A DNA stretch of 6,353 nt. Source: an uncultured Microbacterium sp. (lineage in GTDB: Bacteria > Actinomycetota > Actinomycetes > Actinomycetales > Microbacteriaceae). The DNA is taken from positions 1 to 6,353 of the forward strand of contig CALKHM010000024.1 of the NCBI GenBank assembly GCA_937988695.1, written 5' to 3'. Of this stretch, positions 1 to 6,228 are shown in pieces. The notes beneath the pieces were generated by a model, which ran no database searches, was not told the DNA's origin, and saw only the letters and a list, made by a program, of their open reading frames with translations. Numbering within the stretch: the first letter of the stretch is position 1; each line of letters starts with the position of its first letter. Position numbers and translations under genes: made by a program.

Positions 1-39
1 GACGGCCACCCAGTCCTGCCAGCGTGTCCACCTCTTCAT
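1..39 (-). CDS. SPW-repeat-like membrane protein, N-terminal fragment cut by the window edge
   Basis: Only the first 13 codons are inside the window: ATG at 39-37, then MKRWTRWQDWVAV. The Trp-rich opening with WQDWVAV resembles the start of actinobacterial SPW-repeat proteins (small integral membrane proteins of unknown function), where this short amphipathic segment leads into the first membrane helix; that assignment rests on memory of the family and on very little sequence. The start at 39 is chosen because a perfect AGGAGG lies at 54-49, nine bases upstream. In-frame ATGs at 57 and 48 would either precede or overlap that ribosome site. The gene has its own putative promoter and sits in tandem behind nei, so it is probably a separate transcription unit. 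It could be another Trp-rich small membrane protein. Confidence 0.5.
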   Translation of the reverse strand, partial: MKRWTRWQDWVAV

Positions 40-48
40 TGAACTCAT

Positions 49-54
49 CCTCCT
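49..54 (-). promoter_or_regulatory. Shine-Dalgarno of the SPW-like gene
   Basis: The minus strand reads AGGAGG, a full match to the anti-Shine-Dalgarno, nine bases before the ATG at 39. It decides the start among three in-frame ATGs at 57, 48 and 39. Confidence 0.65.
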
Positions 55-91
55 CATGGTCAGATGGCTCCCGAATCGGGGGTCACCGCTC

Positions 92-122
92 ACTATACGC
101 TCTTGATTGACCGACCGGTCAA
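92..122 (-). promoter_or_regulatory. Putative sigma70-type promoter for the SPW-like gene
   Basis: On the minus strand, TTGACC (122-117) matches five of six bases of the -35 consensus and TATAGT (97-92) five of six of the -10. The spacer is 19 bases, longer than the preferred 17, so it may be weak or need help. Transcription would start near position 85 and give a leader of about 45 bases before the ATG at 39. A small inverted repeat (CCCG-ATT-CGGG on the minus strand, 80-70) falls in this leader. The -35 lies wholly inside a perfect dyad, suggesting repression by an operator-binding protein. Confidence 0.5.
107..122. promoter_or_regulatory. 16-bp perfect dyad, TetR-type operator candidate
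   Basis: The sequence TTGACCGACCGGTCAA has two perfect 7-base arms (107-113 and 116-122) around a 2-base centre. The ACCGACCGGT core is the kind of dyad bound by several actinobacterial TetR-family regulators; this is a resemblance known from the family, not proof of binding. A second pair of arms, TCTTGA (101-106) and TCAAGA (119-124), is offset over the same site. It covers the -35 of the leftward promoter, the expected place for a repressor site. No regulator gene is inside the window. Confidence 0.5.
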
Positions 123-132
123 GATTTTCGGA

Positions 133-149
133 GACCTGCGCCGCAGGTC
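133..149 (-). terminator. Hairpin behind nei, possible terminator of the lhr-nei transcript
   Basis: A perfect inverted repeat with arms GACCTGC (133-139) and GCAGGTC (143-149) and a 3-base loop begins about 40 bases past the nei stop codon. On the minus strand it is followed by TCCGAAAATCTT, a poor T tract, so it is either one of the U-poor terminators common in actinobacteria or only a stabilising 3' hairpin. Position between two same-strand genes supports a terminator. Confidence 0.4.
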
Positions 150-187
150 GGGCTCGGGCCCCGGGCATCGGCCGGTTCACCGCGGGT

Positions 188-961
188 CTACCGCTGGCAG
201 GTCGGACACCAGAACACGCTGCGTTCGCGAGTCGGGTCTGCTCCGAGGCGCCCGGCGCGGATCGGCGTGCCGCAACGCAGGCACGGCTGATGCTCGCGCG
301 AGTAGACCCATCGTGTGCGGCCCCGCCGGCCGTCGCCGGTGAACGTGCGGAGGACGCGGTCACGATTCGCGCGCAGCATCCGCGCCGCCGTGTCGACGAG
401 CCCGACGACGTCCACGGCCGTCGCCGGGGTGGTGGGCAGGATGCCGCGGACGAAGAGCACCTCGTTGGCGTACTCGTTGCCGAGCCCGGCGAGGTTGCGC
501 TGATCCAGCAGCGCAACGTGCACGGGCCGCCGGTCGGCGGCCACGCGCCGCGCGGCCTCGGCGGCGTCCCAATCGGGCTGCAGCGGATCGGGGCCGAGAT
601 GACCGACGAGCTCGTGTTCGGCCGTCGTGGGCACGACCCGCACCTCGGCGATGTCGAAGCCCACCGCCTCGACGCCGGTCGCGGCCAGGACCGCGCGCGC
701 GGTGTGCGCAGGCCGGGGCCAGCGCGCGCCGGGCGGGTGCACGTCCCAGATCCCCTCCATCCTCAGGTGCGAATGCAGGGTGTACGCGCCCGCGCGCAGC
801 AGGATGTGCTTGCCGCGGGGCACGACCTCGCGCACGGTCCGGCCGGTGAGATCGGCCGTCGCCTGCCGGGGAACCCGCAGCTCGAAGCGGGTCAGGACCT
901 TGCCGGCCAGCGCCGCGTGCAGCCGATGCGCGGTCTGCCAGACGGTGTCGCCCTCAGGCAC
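188..961 (-). CDS. nei: Fpg/Nei-family DNA glycosylase/AP lyase (endonuclease VIII, Nei2 type)
   Basis: Base-excision repair enzyme of 257 residues, near the usual 260-270 of the family. It removes oxidised bases, mainly pyrimidines for Nei enzymes, and cleaves the abasic strand. The N terminus reads (M)PEGDTVW: Pro2 is the catalytic nucleophile that becomes the N-terminal residue after Met removal, and Glu3 the general acid. Lys51 in the RGKHILL segment is the conserved beta-hairpin lysine. A helix-two-turn-helix segment spans about 150-172 (LLDQRNLAGLGNEYANEVLF). The C-terminal zinc finger has Cys227, Cys230, Cys252 and Cys255, with PTCQR at the very end. The GTG at 961 is chosen because the enzyme needs Pro as residue 2; an upstream ATG at 1054 would add 31 residues and destroy the active site. 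AGGA at 971-968 is a weak ribosome site six bases upstream. The start overlaps the lhr stop by 8 bases, so translation is probably coupled. Substrate range cannot be read from sequence. Confidence 0.95.
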   Translation of the reverse strand: MPEGDTVWQTAHRLHAALAGKVLTRFELRVPRQATADLTGRTVREVVPRGKHILLRAGAYTLHSHLRMEGIWDVHPPGARWPRPAHTARAVLAATGVEAVGFDIAEVRVVPTTAEHELVGHLGPDPLQPDWDAAEAARRVAADRRPVHVALLDQRNLAGLGNEYANEVLFVRGILPTTPATAVDVVGLVDTAARMLRANRDRVLRTFTGDGRRGRTRWVYSREHQPCLRCGTPIRAGRLGADPTRERSVFWCPTCQR

Positions 962-3900
962 GGGCGGTCCTGTGCAGGGTGAGTCCGCGGGTGGACTCCA
1001 CGAACCCGGCCTGGCGCAGTGCGCGGCCGACCTTCGACCCGTACACCACCTCACCGCTGACCTGTTCGATCGTCAGGGTCTGCAGGTGCCGGGATGCCGC
1101 CGTCTCGGCGAGGCTGCGGCATCCGGCCGCCAGTGTCTGGTCGTCGTCGCTGAACGCGAGCGCGGTCTTGCCGCCACGCTCCAGATACAGCACGAGTGCA
1201 CCGTCGACGAGCACCACGAGAGCACCTGCCTTGCGCCCGGGCCGATGCGCGCTGCCTTCGCGCGCCGGCCAGGCCAGCGCCGCGCCGTACGGGTTGGCGG
1301 GGTCGGTGGCCGCGAGGGTGATCGCCGCCCGCGGCGGGGGATCGGCCAGTCCCGCGAACTCGCGCAGCCGGTCGATCGTCGCCGACGCGGCGAACTGCGC
1401 GGCGCCGAGCTTCTCGATGACGTAGCCGCGCCGGCAGTGGCCGGCCTCTTCGAAGCCTGCCAGGATGCGGTACATCTGCGCGAATCCGCCGGGCACCTGC
1501 TCGGCCTGAACGGAGCCCCGGGTGACCACGCCGTAACGATCCAGCAGCAGGCTGGCCGTCGCGGTGGCGCGCAAGGCGGGGTCGGACTCGGGATCGGACA
1601 GCAGCGACCACCGTCCGCCCAGTGCCGGCGGCCGGGGCGGCGCGCCCTGCCGCGGCAGCGCCATGCCACGGTACAGCCGTGCCCGTGGCGTGCGCCGTGC
1701 CGACTTGTGGGCTTGCGAGCCGCCCGAGACCAGGGCACGCAGTGGTGCGAACGTGTCGTTGGTCACCCGGCCGCCCCAGGTCAGCTGCCACAGCGCGTCG
1801 ATGACGGCCTGCTCGCTGTCGGCGTCCGCGAGCGTGCGCAGCTGTGCGGTGAAATACGCGCCCCCGGCACCCAGGACGTTGATGAGCCGTTCCTCGAGCG
1901 ACCCGGGGACGATCTCGTCGCCGGTCGGATCGGCCAGCGTGAGCGGCGCGTCGCCGGCCGGGTGCAGCGCGACCCACCCGTCGCGGCCGGGCAGCGCACC
2001 GTGGCCCGACCAGATCGCCTCGCCCGTCGCGGTGAGCTCGTCGAGCATGCCGGGCGCGTAGTCGCGCACGCGCGATGGCAGGATCAGGGATTCCCAGGCA
2101 CTGGCGGGGATCGGCACGCCCGCCAGCTGCTCGACCACCGCGGCGACGCCGTCGATGCCGTCGAGCGGGCGGGTGAGATGGTGCCACACCGGCAGGAACC
2201 GCGCGTACGCCTGCGGGGAGACCGGCTCGACGCTGCCGCGGATCGCGGCGAGGCTGCGCAGCCGCAGCCGGCGCAGCACCTCGGTGTCGCACCATTCCGT
2301 CTCGTCGCCGCCTGTGGATGCCTCCGGCAGGAAGAACCCGCTCGTCACGCGTCCGGCGGCCTCGAGCCGCTGCAGCGTGTGCCGGGCCACGGCCACGCCG
2401 ATGCCGAGCCGATCGGCCACGGCTTCGGCGCGGAACGGCCCGTGCGTGCGCGCGTGACGCGCGACGAGATCCCCGAGCGGGTCGGGCACCGGTTCGAGGA
2501 ACGCCGTCGGGATGCCGACCGGCAGCGCAGCGCCGAGCGCGTCGCGCAGACGCCCGGCGTCTTCGATGGCGGCGATCCGCGGTGTGCCGCCGAGCGTCAC
2601 AGGGATCGCGCGATGGGCCGTGACGAGCTCGTCGAGGTGGGCGGCGGCCACGCTCGCTCCGCTGGCGGCGTCGGCTCGTTTCGACTCGCTCGCTGCGCTC
2701 GCTCGCTCAACGGCCGGGGTGCTCGGGCCGTCCGCTCGCTCGACGTCCGGGGTGCTCGGGCCGTCCGCTCGCTCGACGTCCGGGGTGCTCGGGCGGTCCG
2801 CTCGCTCGACGTCCGGAGCGTCGACCAGCCGCGCCGCCACCTCTGCGGCATCCAGCGGGCCCAGCATCCGCAGCAGGTCTGCGACGCCTTCCAGCCCGCG
2901 CACCTGGCGTTCGGGGTCGAGGCGCTGGGCCTCGCGCTCGAACTGGGCCATCACCTCCGGGTCGAGCAGCTCGCGCATCTCGACCTTGCCGAGCAGCTCG
3001 GACAGCAGTGCCGGGTCGACCGACAGTGCGGCCGCGCGTCGCTCAGCCAGCGGCGAATCGCCCTCGTACATGAACGCGCCGACATATCCGAACAACAGGT
3101 CGCGCGCATACGGCGAGGGCTGGCTCGTGGTCACCTCCACCAGCCGGATGCGGCGCTCGCCGATGCCGCGGATGATTCGCAGCAGGGCAGGCAGGTCGTA
3201 GACGTCCTGCAGCACCTCGCGTAGCGTCTCGAGGATGATCGGGAACGTCGGGTACCGCCGGGCGACCTCCAGCAGCTGCGCGGCCCGCTGCCGCTGCTGC
3301 CACAGCGGGCTGCGCCGGCCCGGGTTCATGCGCGGCATCAGCAGCGCGCGTGCTGCGCACTCCCGGAACCGGGACGCGAACAGCGCGGAGCCGCCGACCT
3401 CCTCGGTGACCAGCTGATCGATCTCGTCGGGTTCGAAGACGAACAGCTCCGCCCCCGGTGGGTCGGCGGTGGCATCCGGGATCCGGGCGATGATGCCGTC
3501 GTCGCTTGCGACCGCCGATCCATCGACGCCGAGCCGCTCGCGGATGCGGGCGTTCACCGCGAGCGCCCACGGCGCGTGCACTTGCATGCCGTATGGGGAA
3601 TGAAGGATGACCCGCCAGTCGCCCACCTCGTCGCGGCTGCGCTCCACGGTCAGCGTCTTGTCAGTGGGGAGCGTGCCGGTGGCCTCGCGCTGCTCGGCGA
3701 GGTACCCGAGGAGGTTGGTGATGGCGTTCGCGTCGAGACGGGACTGCGCGAGCCGTCTCTCGGCCCTCTCGCGCGGTGCGGAGGACACCTCCCGCGCGAA
3801 CGCTCCGAGCGCCTCGCCCAGCTCGGCGGGCCGGCCGATGCCGTCGCCGTGCCAGAACGGCACCTTGCCGGGCTGCCCGAACGCGGGCACGACGTTGACG

Positions 3901-5729
3901 CGGTCGTGCGTGATCTCGACGATGCGCCAGCTCGTCGTGCCCAGCGTGAACACGTCGTTCACGCGCGACTCGTAGACCATCTCCTCGTCGAGCTCGCCGA
4001 CGCGCGCGCCGACCTTCTCGCCGGCCACGAACACCCCGAAAAGGCCCCGGTCGGGGATCGTCCCGCCGCTGGTGACGGCGATGCGCTGCGCGCCGGGTCG
4101 GCCGGTGAGCACGCCGTGGTCGCGGTCCCAGACCACGCGCGGTCGCAGCTCGGCGAACTCGTCGGAGGGGAAGCGCCCCGCCAGCAGGTCGAGCGTGGCC
4201 TCGTACGCCGAACGCGGCAGCGAGCGGAACGGCGCGCTACGGCGCACCGACTCGTACCAGCCCTCGACCTCGACCGGACCCACCGCGCACGCGGCGACCG
4301 TCTGCTGGGCGAGGATGTCGAGGGGATTGGCCGGCACCGCGATGGCCTCGATCCGGCCCGCCAGCATCCGCTCGGTGACGACGGCGGTGTGCAGCACGTC
4401 GCTGCGGTGCTTGGGGAACAGGTCGGCGCGGCTGATCTCGCCCACCTGGTGCCCGGCACGACCGATCCGCTGCAGGCCCGACGCCGCCGACGGCGGGGCT
4501 TCGATCTGGATGACGAGGTCGACCGCGCCCATGTCGATGCCGAGCTCGAGGCTGCTGGTGGCCACGACGCAGCGGAGGGCACCGCTCTTCAGCTCGTCTT
4601 CGACCTGTGCCCGCTGCTCCTTGGACACCGAGCCGTGGTGGGCCTTGGCCAGCACCGGGGTCGCCTCTTCCGGTCCGCCGACCTGCCCGCCCCGCTCACG
4701 GTCGTGCTCGGGCGCGTGCGCCACGCGCTCCGCATAGATCTCGTTGAGCCGCCCGGTGAGCCGCTCGGCGAGCCGCCGCGAGTTCGCGAACACGATGGTC
4801 GACCGGTTCTCGAGCACGCGGTCGACGACGGCCTCCTCGACGTGCGGCCAGATCGATCCGGTCATCTCGGTGTTCTCGGGGGTGAACCAGTCGGACTCGT
4901 CGGGCGCGGCATCCGTCGCCTGGTCGCCCGGCGGGGCCGCCGGCGGGTTCTGCATGTCGTCGACCGGCACGACCACGTGCAGATCGAACGTCTTCGACGC
5001 GCGCGGGGCGACGATCTCCACCGGCGCTGCGCCGCCGAGGAAACGCGCCACCTCGTCGATCGGCCGCACGGTGGCCGACAGGCCGATGCGCTGCGCGGGA
5101 CGGGTCAGCAGGTCGTCGAGCCGCTCCAGGCTCACCGCCAGGTGCGCGCCGCGCTTGGTCGCGGCCACCGCGTGCACCTCGTCGACGATGACGGTGTCGA
5201 CGCCGCGGAGGGTCTGGGCCGCCTGGCTGGTGAGCATGAGGTACAGCGACTCGGGCGTAGTGATGAGGATGTCGGGCGGATCGGTCACGAGCCGGCGACG
5301 ATCGGATGCCGGGGTGTCACCGCTGCGCACGCCCACGGTGACGTCGGGGGCCGGCACACCCAGTCGCCGTGCTGCCTGCGAGATGCCCACGAGCGGCGAG
5401 CGCAGGTTGCGCTCGACGTCGACACCGAGCGCCTTCAGCGGCGAGATGTACAGGATGCGGGTGCGGTGGGCGCCGCGCTCCTCGGCCGCGTCCGGCCCGG
5501 TGGCCGGTGCACGGCGCCGGGCACCGGCATCCTGCGCATGGAAGACCCGGTCGATGGCCCACAGGAAGGCCGCCAGCGTCTTGCCGGACCCGGTCGGGGC
5601 CACCACGAGGGCGTGCTTGCCGCCGGCGATGGCCTCCCACGCACCGCGCTGGGCGTCGGTGGGGCGTGTGAACGCGCCGCGGAACCACTCCCGCGTCGCA
5701 GCGCTGAAGCGGTCGAGCACGTCACCCAT
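954..5729 (-). CDS. lhr: Lhr-family ATP-dependent helicase (large helicase-related protein)
   Basis: Superfamily 2 helicase of 1591 residues; mycobacterial Lhr proteins are about 1510. Mycobacterial Lhr is known to be a 3'-to-5' ssDNA-dependent ATPase/translocase that unwinds RNA:DNA hybrids and acts in DNA repair. Motifs: Walker A APTGSGKT (44-51), TTPESL (157-162), DEVH box (183-186), SAT (218-220), TSSLELGIDMG (391-401) and QRIGRAGH (420-427). After the two RecA domains (to about 440) come a winged-helix and Lhr-specific domain (about 445-870); Trp601 in TTSWRIVEI probably matches the ssDNA-contacting Trp597 of M. smegmatis Lhr. Residues about 870-1591 are the C-terminal region with predicted winged-helix modules. 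Residues about 971-1030 are an odd Pro/Glu/Arg/Asp/Ser/Ala-rich insert encoded by tandem DNA repeats. The start is ATG 5729, where family similarity begins (DVLDRFSAATREWF); GGAGGG abuts this ATG, so GTG 5720, nine bases from it, is an alternative giving 1588 residues. It is co-transcribed with nei downstream. I see no clear promoter in the 88 bases upstream. Confidence 0.96.
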   Translation of the reverse strand: MGDVLDRFSAATREWFRGAFTRPTDAQRGAWEAIAGGKHALVVAPTGSGKTLAAFLWAIDRVFHAQDAGARRRAPATGPDAAEERGAHRTRILYISPLKALGVDVERNLRSPLVGISQAARRLGVPAPDVTVGVRSGDTPASDRRRLVTDPPDILITTPESLYLMLTSQAAQTLRGVDTVIVDEVHAVAATKRGAHLAVSLERLDDLLTRPAQRIGLSATVRPIDEVARFLGGAAPVEIVAPRASKTFDLHVVVPVDDMQNPPAAPPGDQATDAAPDESDWFTPENTEMTGSIWPHVEEAVVDRVLENRSTIVFANSRRLAERLTGRLNEIYAERVAHAPEHDRERGGQVGGPEEATPVLAKAHHGSVSKEQRAQVEDELKSGALRCVVATSSLELGIDMGAVDLVIQIEAPPSAASGLQRIGRAGHQVGEISRADLFPKHRSDVLHTAVVTERMLAGRIEAIAVPANPLDILAQQTVAACAVGPVEVEGWYESVRRSAPFRSLPRSAYEATLDLLAGRFPSDEFAELRPRVVWDRDHGVLTGRPGAQRIAVTSGGTIPDRGLFGVFVAGEKVGARVGELDEEMVYESRVNDVFTLGTTSWRIVEITHDRVNVVPAFGQPGKVPFWHGDGIGRPAELGEALGAFAREVSSAPRERAERRLAQSRLDANAITNLLGYLAEQREATGTLPTDKTLTVERSRDEVGDWRVILHSPYGMQVHAPWALAVNARIRERLGVDGSAVASDDGIIARIPDATADPPGAELFVFEPDEIDQLVTEEVGGSALFASRFRECAARALLMPRMNPGRRSPLWQQRQRAAQLLEVARRYPTFPIILETLREVLQDVYDLPALLRIIRGIGERRIRLVEVTTSQPSPYARDLLFGYVGAFMYEGDSPLAERRAAALSVDPALLSELLGKVEMRELLDPEVMAQFEREAQRLDPERQVRGLEGVADLLRMLGPLDAAEVAARLVDAPDVERADRPSTPDVERADGPSTPDVERADGPSTPAVERASAASESKRADAASGASVAAAHLDELVTAHRAIPVTLGGTPRIAAIEDAGRLRDALGAALPVGIPTAFLEPVPDPLGDLVARHARTHGPFRAEAVADRLGIGVAVARHTLQRLEAAGRVTSGFFLPEASTGGDETEWCDTEVLRRLRLRSLAAIRGSVEPVSPQAYARFLPVWHHLTRPLDGIDGVAAVVEQLAGVPIPASAWESLILPSRVRDYAPGMLDELTATGEAIWSGHGALPGRDGWVALHPAGDAPLTLADPTGDEIVPGSLEERLINVLGAGGAYFTAQLRTLADADSEQAVIDALWQLTWGGRVTNDTFAPLRALVSGGSQAHKSARRTPRARLYRGMALPRQGAPPRPPALGGRWSLLSDPESDPALRATATASLLLDRYGVVTRGSVQAEQVPGGFAQMYRILAGFEEAGHCRRGYVIEKLGAAQFAASATIDRLREFAGLADPPPRAAITLAATDPANPYGAALAWPAREGSAHRPGRKAGALVVLVDGALVLYLERGGKTALAFSDDDQTLAAGCRSLAETAASRHLQTLTIEQVSGEVVYGSKVGRALRQAGFVESTRGLTLHRTARA
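2677..2719. repeat. GC-rich repeat unit inside lhr, resembling a dispersed intergenic repeat
   Basis: On the plus strand this segment begins CGTTTCGACTCGCTCGC, continues with CTCGCT runs and ends CTCAACGGCCGGGG. I recall very similar sequences as frequent intergenic repeats in Microbacterium and relatives, but no search was made. Here it is read in frame on the minus strand as part of Lhr and encodes VERASAASESKR (about residues 1007-1018). Its right-hand end is the first copy of the adjacent 33-bp tandem array. Confidence 0.45.
2701..2816. repeat. 33-bp tandem repeat array in the lhr coding sequence
   Basis: Three full copies lie at 2701-2733, 2734-2766 and 2767-2799, followed by a 17-base partial copy at 2800-2816. 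Copy 2 differs from copy 3 at one base and from copy 1 at two. Because 33 is a multiple of three the reading frame is kept, and on the minus strand each unit encodes 11 residues of the type PDVERADGPST, ending in PAVERASAASE. Near identity at DNA level, third positions included, points to recent duplication by slippage or unequal recombination. Confidence 0.95.
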
Positions 5730-5765
5730 CCCTCCATCTTCGCCGGAGGGTGCGACATCCGGGGC

Positions 5766-5771
5766 TATGAT
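5766..5771 (+). promoter_or_regulatory. Putative -10 element for the gre-like gene
   Basis: TATGAT matches five of six bases of the -10 consensus. Transcription would start near 5778 and give a leader of about 40 bases. No good -35 hexamer is present 16-18 bases upstream (the region reads CCGGAG), which is frequent in actinobacterial promoters but lowers confidence. Confidence 0.4.
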
Positions 5772-5785
5772 GGTGTTTCTTTGCC

Positions 5786-5798
5786 ACGTCTGAGACGT
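5786..5798. promoter_or_regulatory. 13-bp palindrome, possible operator
   Basis: ACGTCT-G-AGACGT is a perfect dyad with 6-base arms and a 1-base centre. It falls between the rightward -10 and the ribosome site of the gre-like gene, and about 57-69 bases upstream of the lhr start. A regulator bound here could block the rightward transcript or affect both genes. It does not match the LexA site I know from actinobacteria. Chance occurrence is possible. Confidence 0.3.
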
Positions 5799-5804
5799 CA
5801 GTGG

Positions 5805-5810
5805 AAAGGA
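5805..5810 (+). promoter_or_regulatory. Ribosome binding site of the gre-like gene
   Basis: AAAGGA lies seven bases before the ATG at 5818 and selects it over the in-frame ATGs at 5836 and 5851. Confidence 0.65.
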
Positions 5811-5817
5811 AACGATC

Positions 5818-6228
5818 ATGACGAACGCGACCGGGATGCCAACGGTCTGGATGACCCCCGCCGCGCTCGCGGCGCTCGAAGCCGAGCTCGCCGAGCTCAC
5901 GGCCGGCGGCGACGAGGCCGCGCAGGCGCGCGTGCTCGAGCTGCGCGAGCTGATCCGCCGTGCCGAGGTGGGCACCAAGCCCGACGACGGCGTCGTCGAG
6001 GCGGGCATGCGCATCACCGTGCGGTTCCACCGCGACGACTCGACCGAGACGTTCCTGCTCGGCAGCCGCGACCTCGTGCAGGCCGGCGCCGACATCGACG
6101 TGTATTCGCCGACGTCGCCCCTGGGCGCCGCCATCGACGGTCACCGCGTGGGCGACGAGGTGAGCTTTGCCGCCCCCAACGGGAACACCCTGACGGTCAC
6201 GATCGTCGCCGCCACGCCGTTCGCCTAG
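5818..6228 (+). CDS. GreA/GreB-family protein with shortened coiled coil
   Basis: Protein of 136 residues, against about 158-165 for GreA. The C-terminal FKBP-like domain that docks on RNA polymerase is intact: GMRITVRF (63-70), YSPTSPLGAAIDGHRVGDEV (96-115, the Gre signature with SPLG at 100-103 and GDEV at 112-115), then NGNTLTVTIVA. The N-terminal helical hairpin is only about residues 13-50, roughly half of GreA's, and lacks a GDLxENAEY-like tip, whose acidic residues coordinate the RNA-cleavage magnesium. It should therefore bind near the secondary channel but probably not stimulate transcript cleavage. Known parallels are Rnk of E. coli (also 136 residues, short coil) and Rv3788 of M. 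tuberculosis, a Gre-fold RNA polymerase inhibitor; orthology to either is not claimed. The start at 5818 is supported by AAAGGA seven bases upstream. The gene diverges from lhr with an 88-base gap, and its 3' end is followed by a large hairpin. No signal peptide or membrane segment is visible, so it is cytoplasmic. Confidence 0.9.
   Translation: MTNATGMPTVWMTPAALAALEAELAELTAGGDEAAQARVLELRELIRRAEVGTKPDDGVVEAGMRITVRFHRDDSTETFLLGSRDLVQAGADIDVYSPTSPLGAAIDGHRVGDEVSFAAPNGNTLTVTIVAATPFA

Larger units (their letters stand above)
5730..5817. other. Divergent intergenic region between lhr and the gre-like gene
   Basis: These 88 bases must hold the start signals for both directions. Rightward there is a -10-like TATGAT at 5766-5771 and an AAAGGA ribosome site at 5805-5810. 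Leftward there is GGAGGG at 5735-5730 next to the lhr ATG, but no convincing -10/-35 pair. A 13-bp perfect palindrome sits at 5786-5798. Base composition is less GC-rich at 5765-5817 than in the flanking genes, as usual for a regulatory region. Confidence 0.6.

Noticed and set aside
107..982. Plus-strand open frame of 291 codons opposite nei
   Set aside because: It mirrors the nei gene, has no recognisable domain or good ribosome site, and nei has all its catalytic and zinc-binding residues.
2701..2816. Tandem repeats as a CRISPR array
   Set aside because: The 33-bp units are contiguous with no unique spacers, keep the lhr frame, and there are no cas genes.
627..3224. Plus-strand open frame of 865 codons opposite nei and lhr
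   Set aside because: It is antisense to two genes with full family motifs. The translation is Arg/Gly/Ala-rich with no recognisable domain, typical of open antisense frames in high-GC DNA.
5795..5817. GTCAGTG at 5797-5803 as part of a RecA-NDp/PafBC DNA-damage promoter
   Set aside because: Seven of nine bases of the upstream box match, but the TANNNT element eight bases on is absent (ACGATC), and the site would lie on top of the gre-like start codon.
5730..6134. Upstream extension of the lhr frame by 135 codons
   Set aside because: The extension runs antisense through the gre-like gene, is Ser/Arg/Thr-rich and unlike Lhr N termini; family similarity begins at MGDVLDRFSAATREWF.
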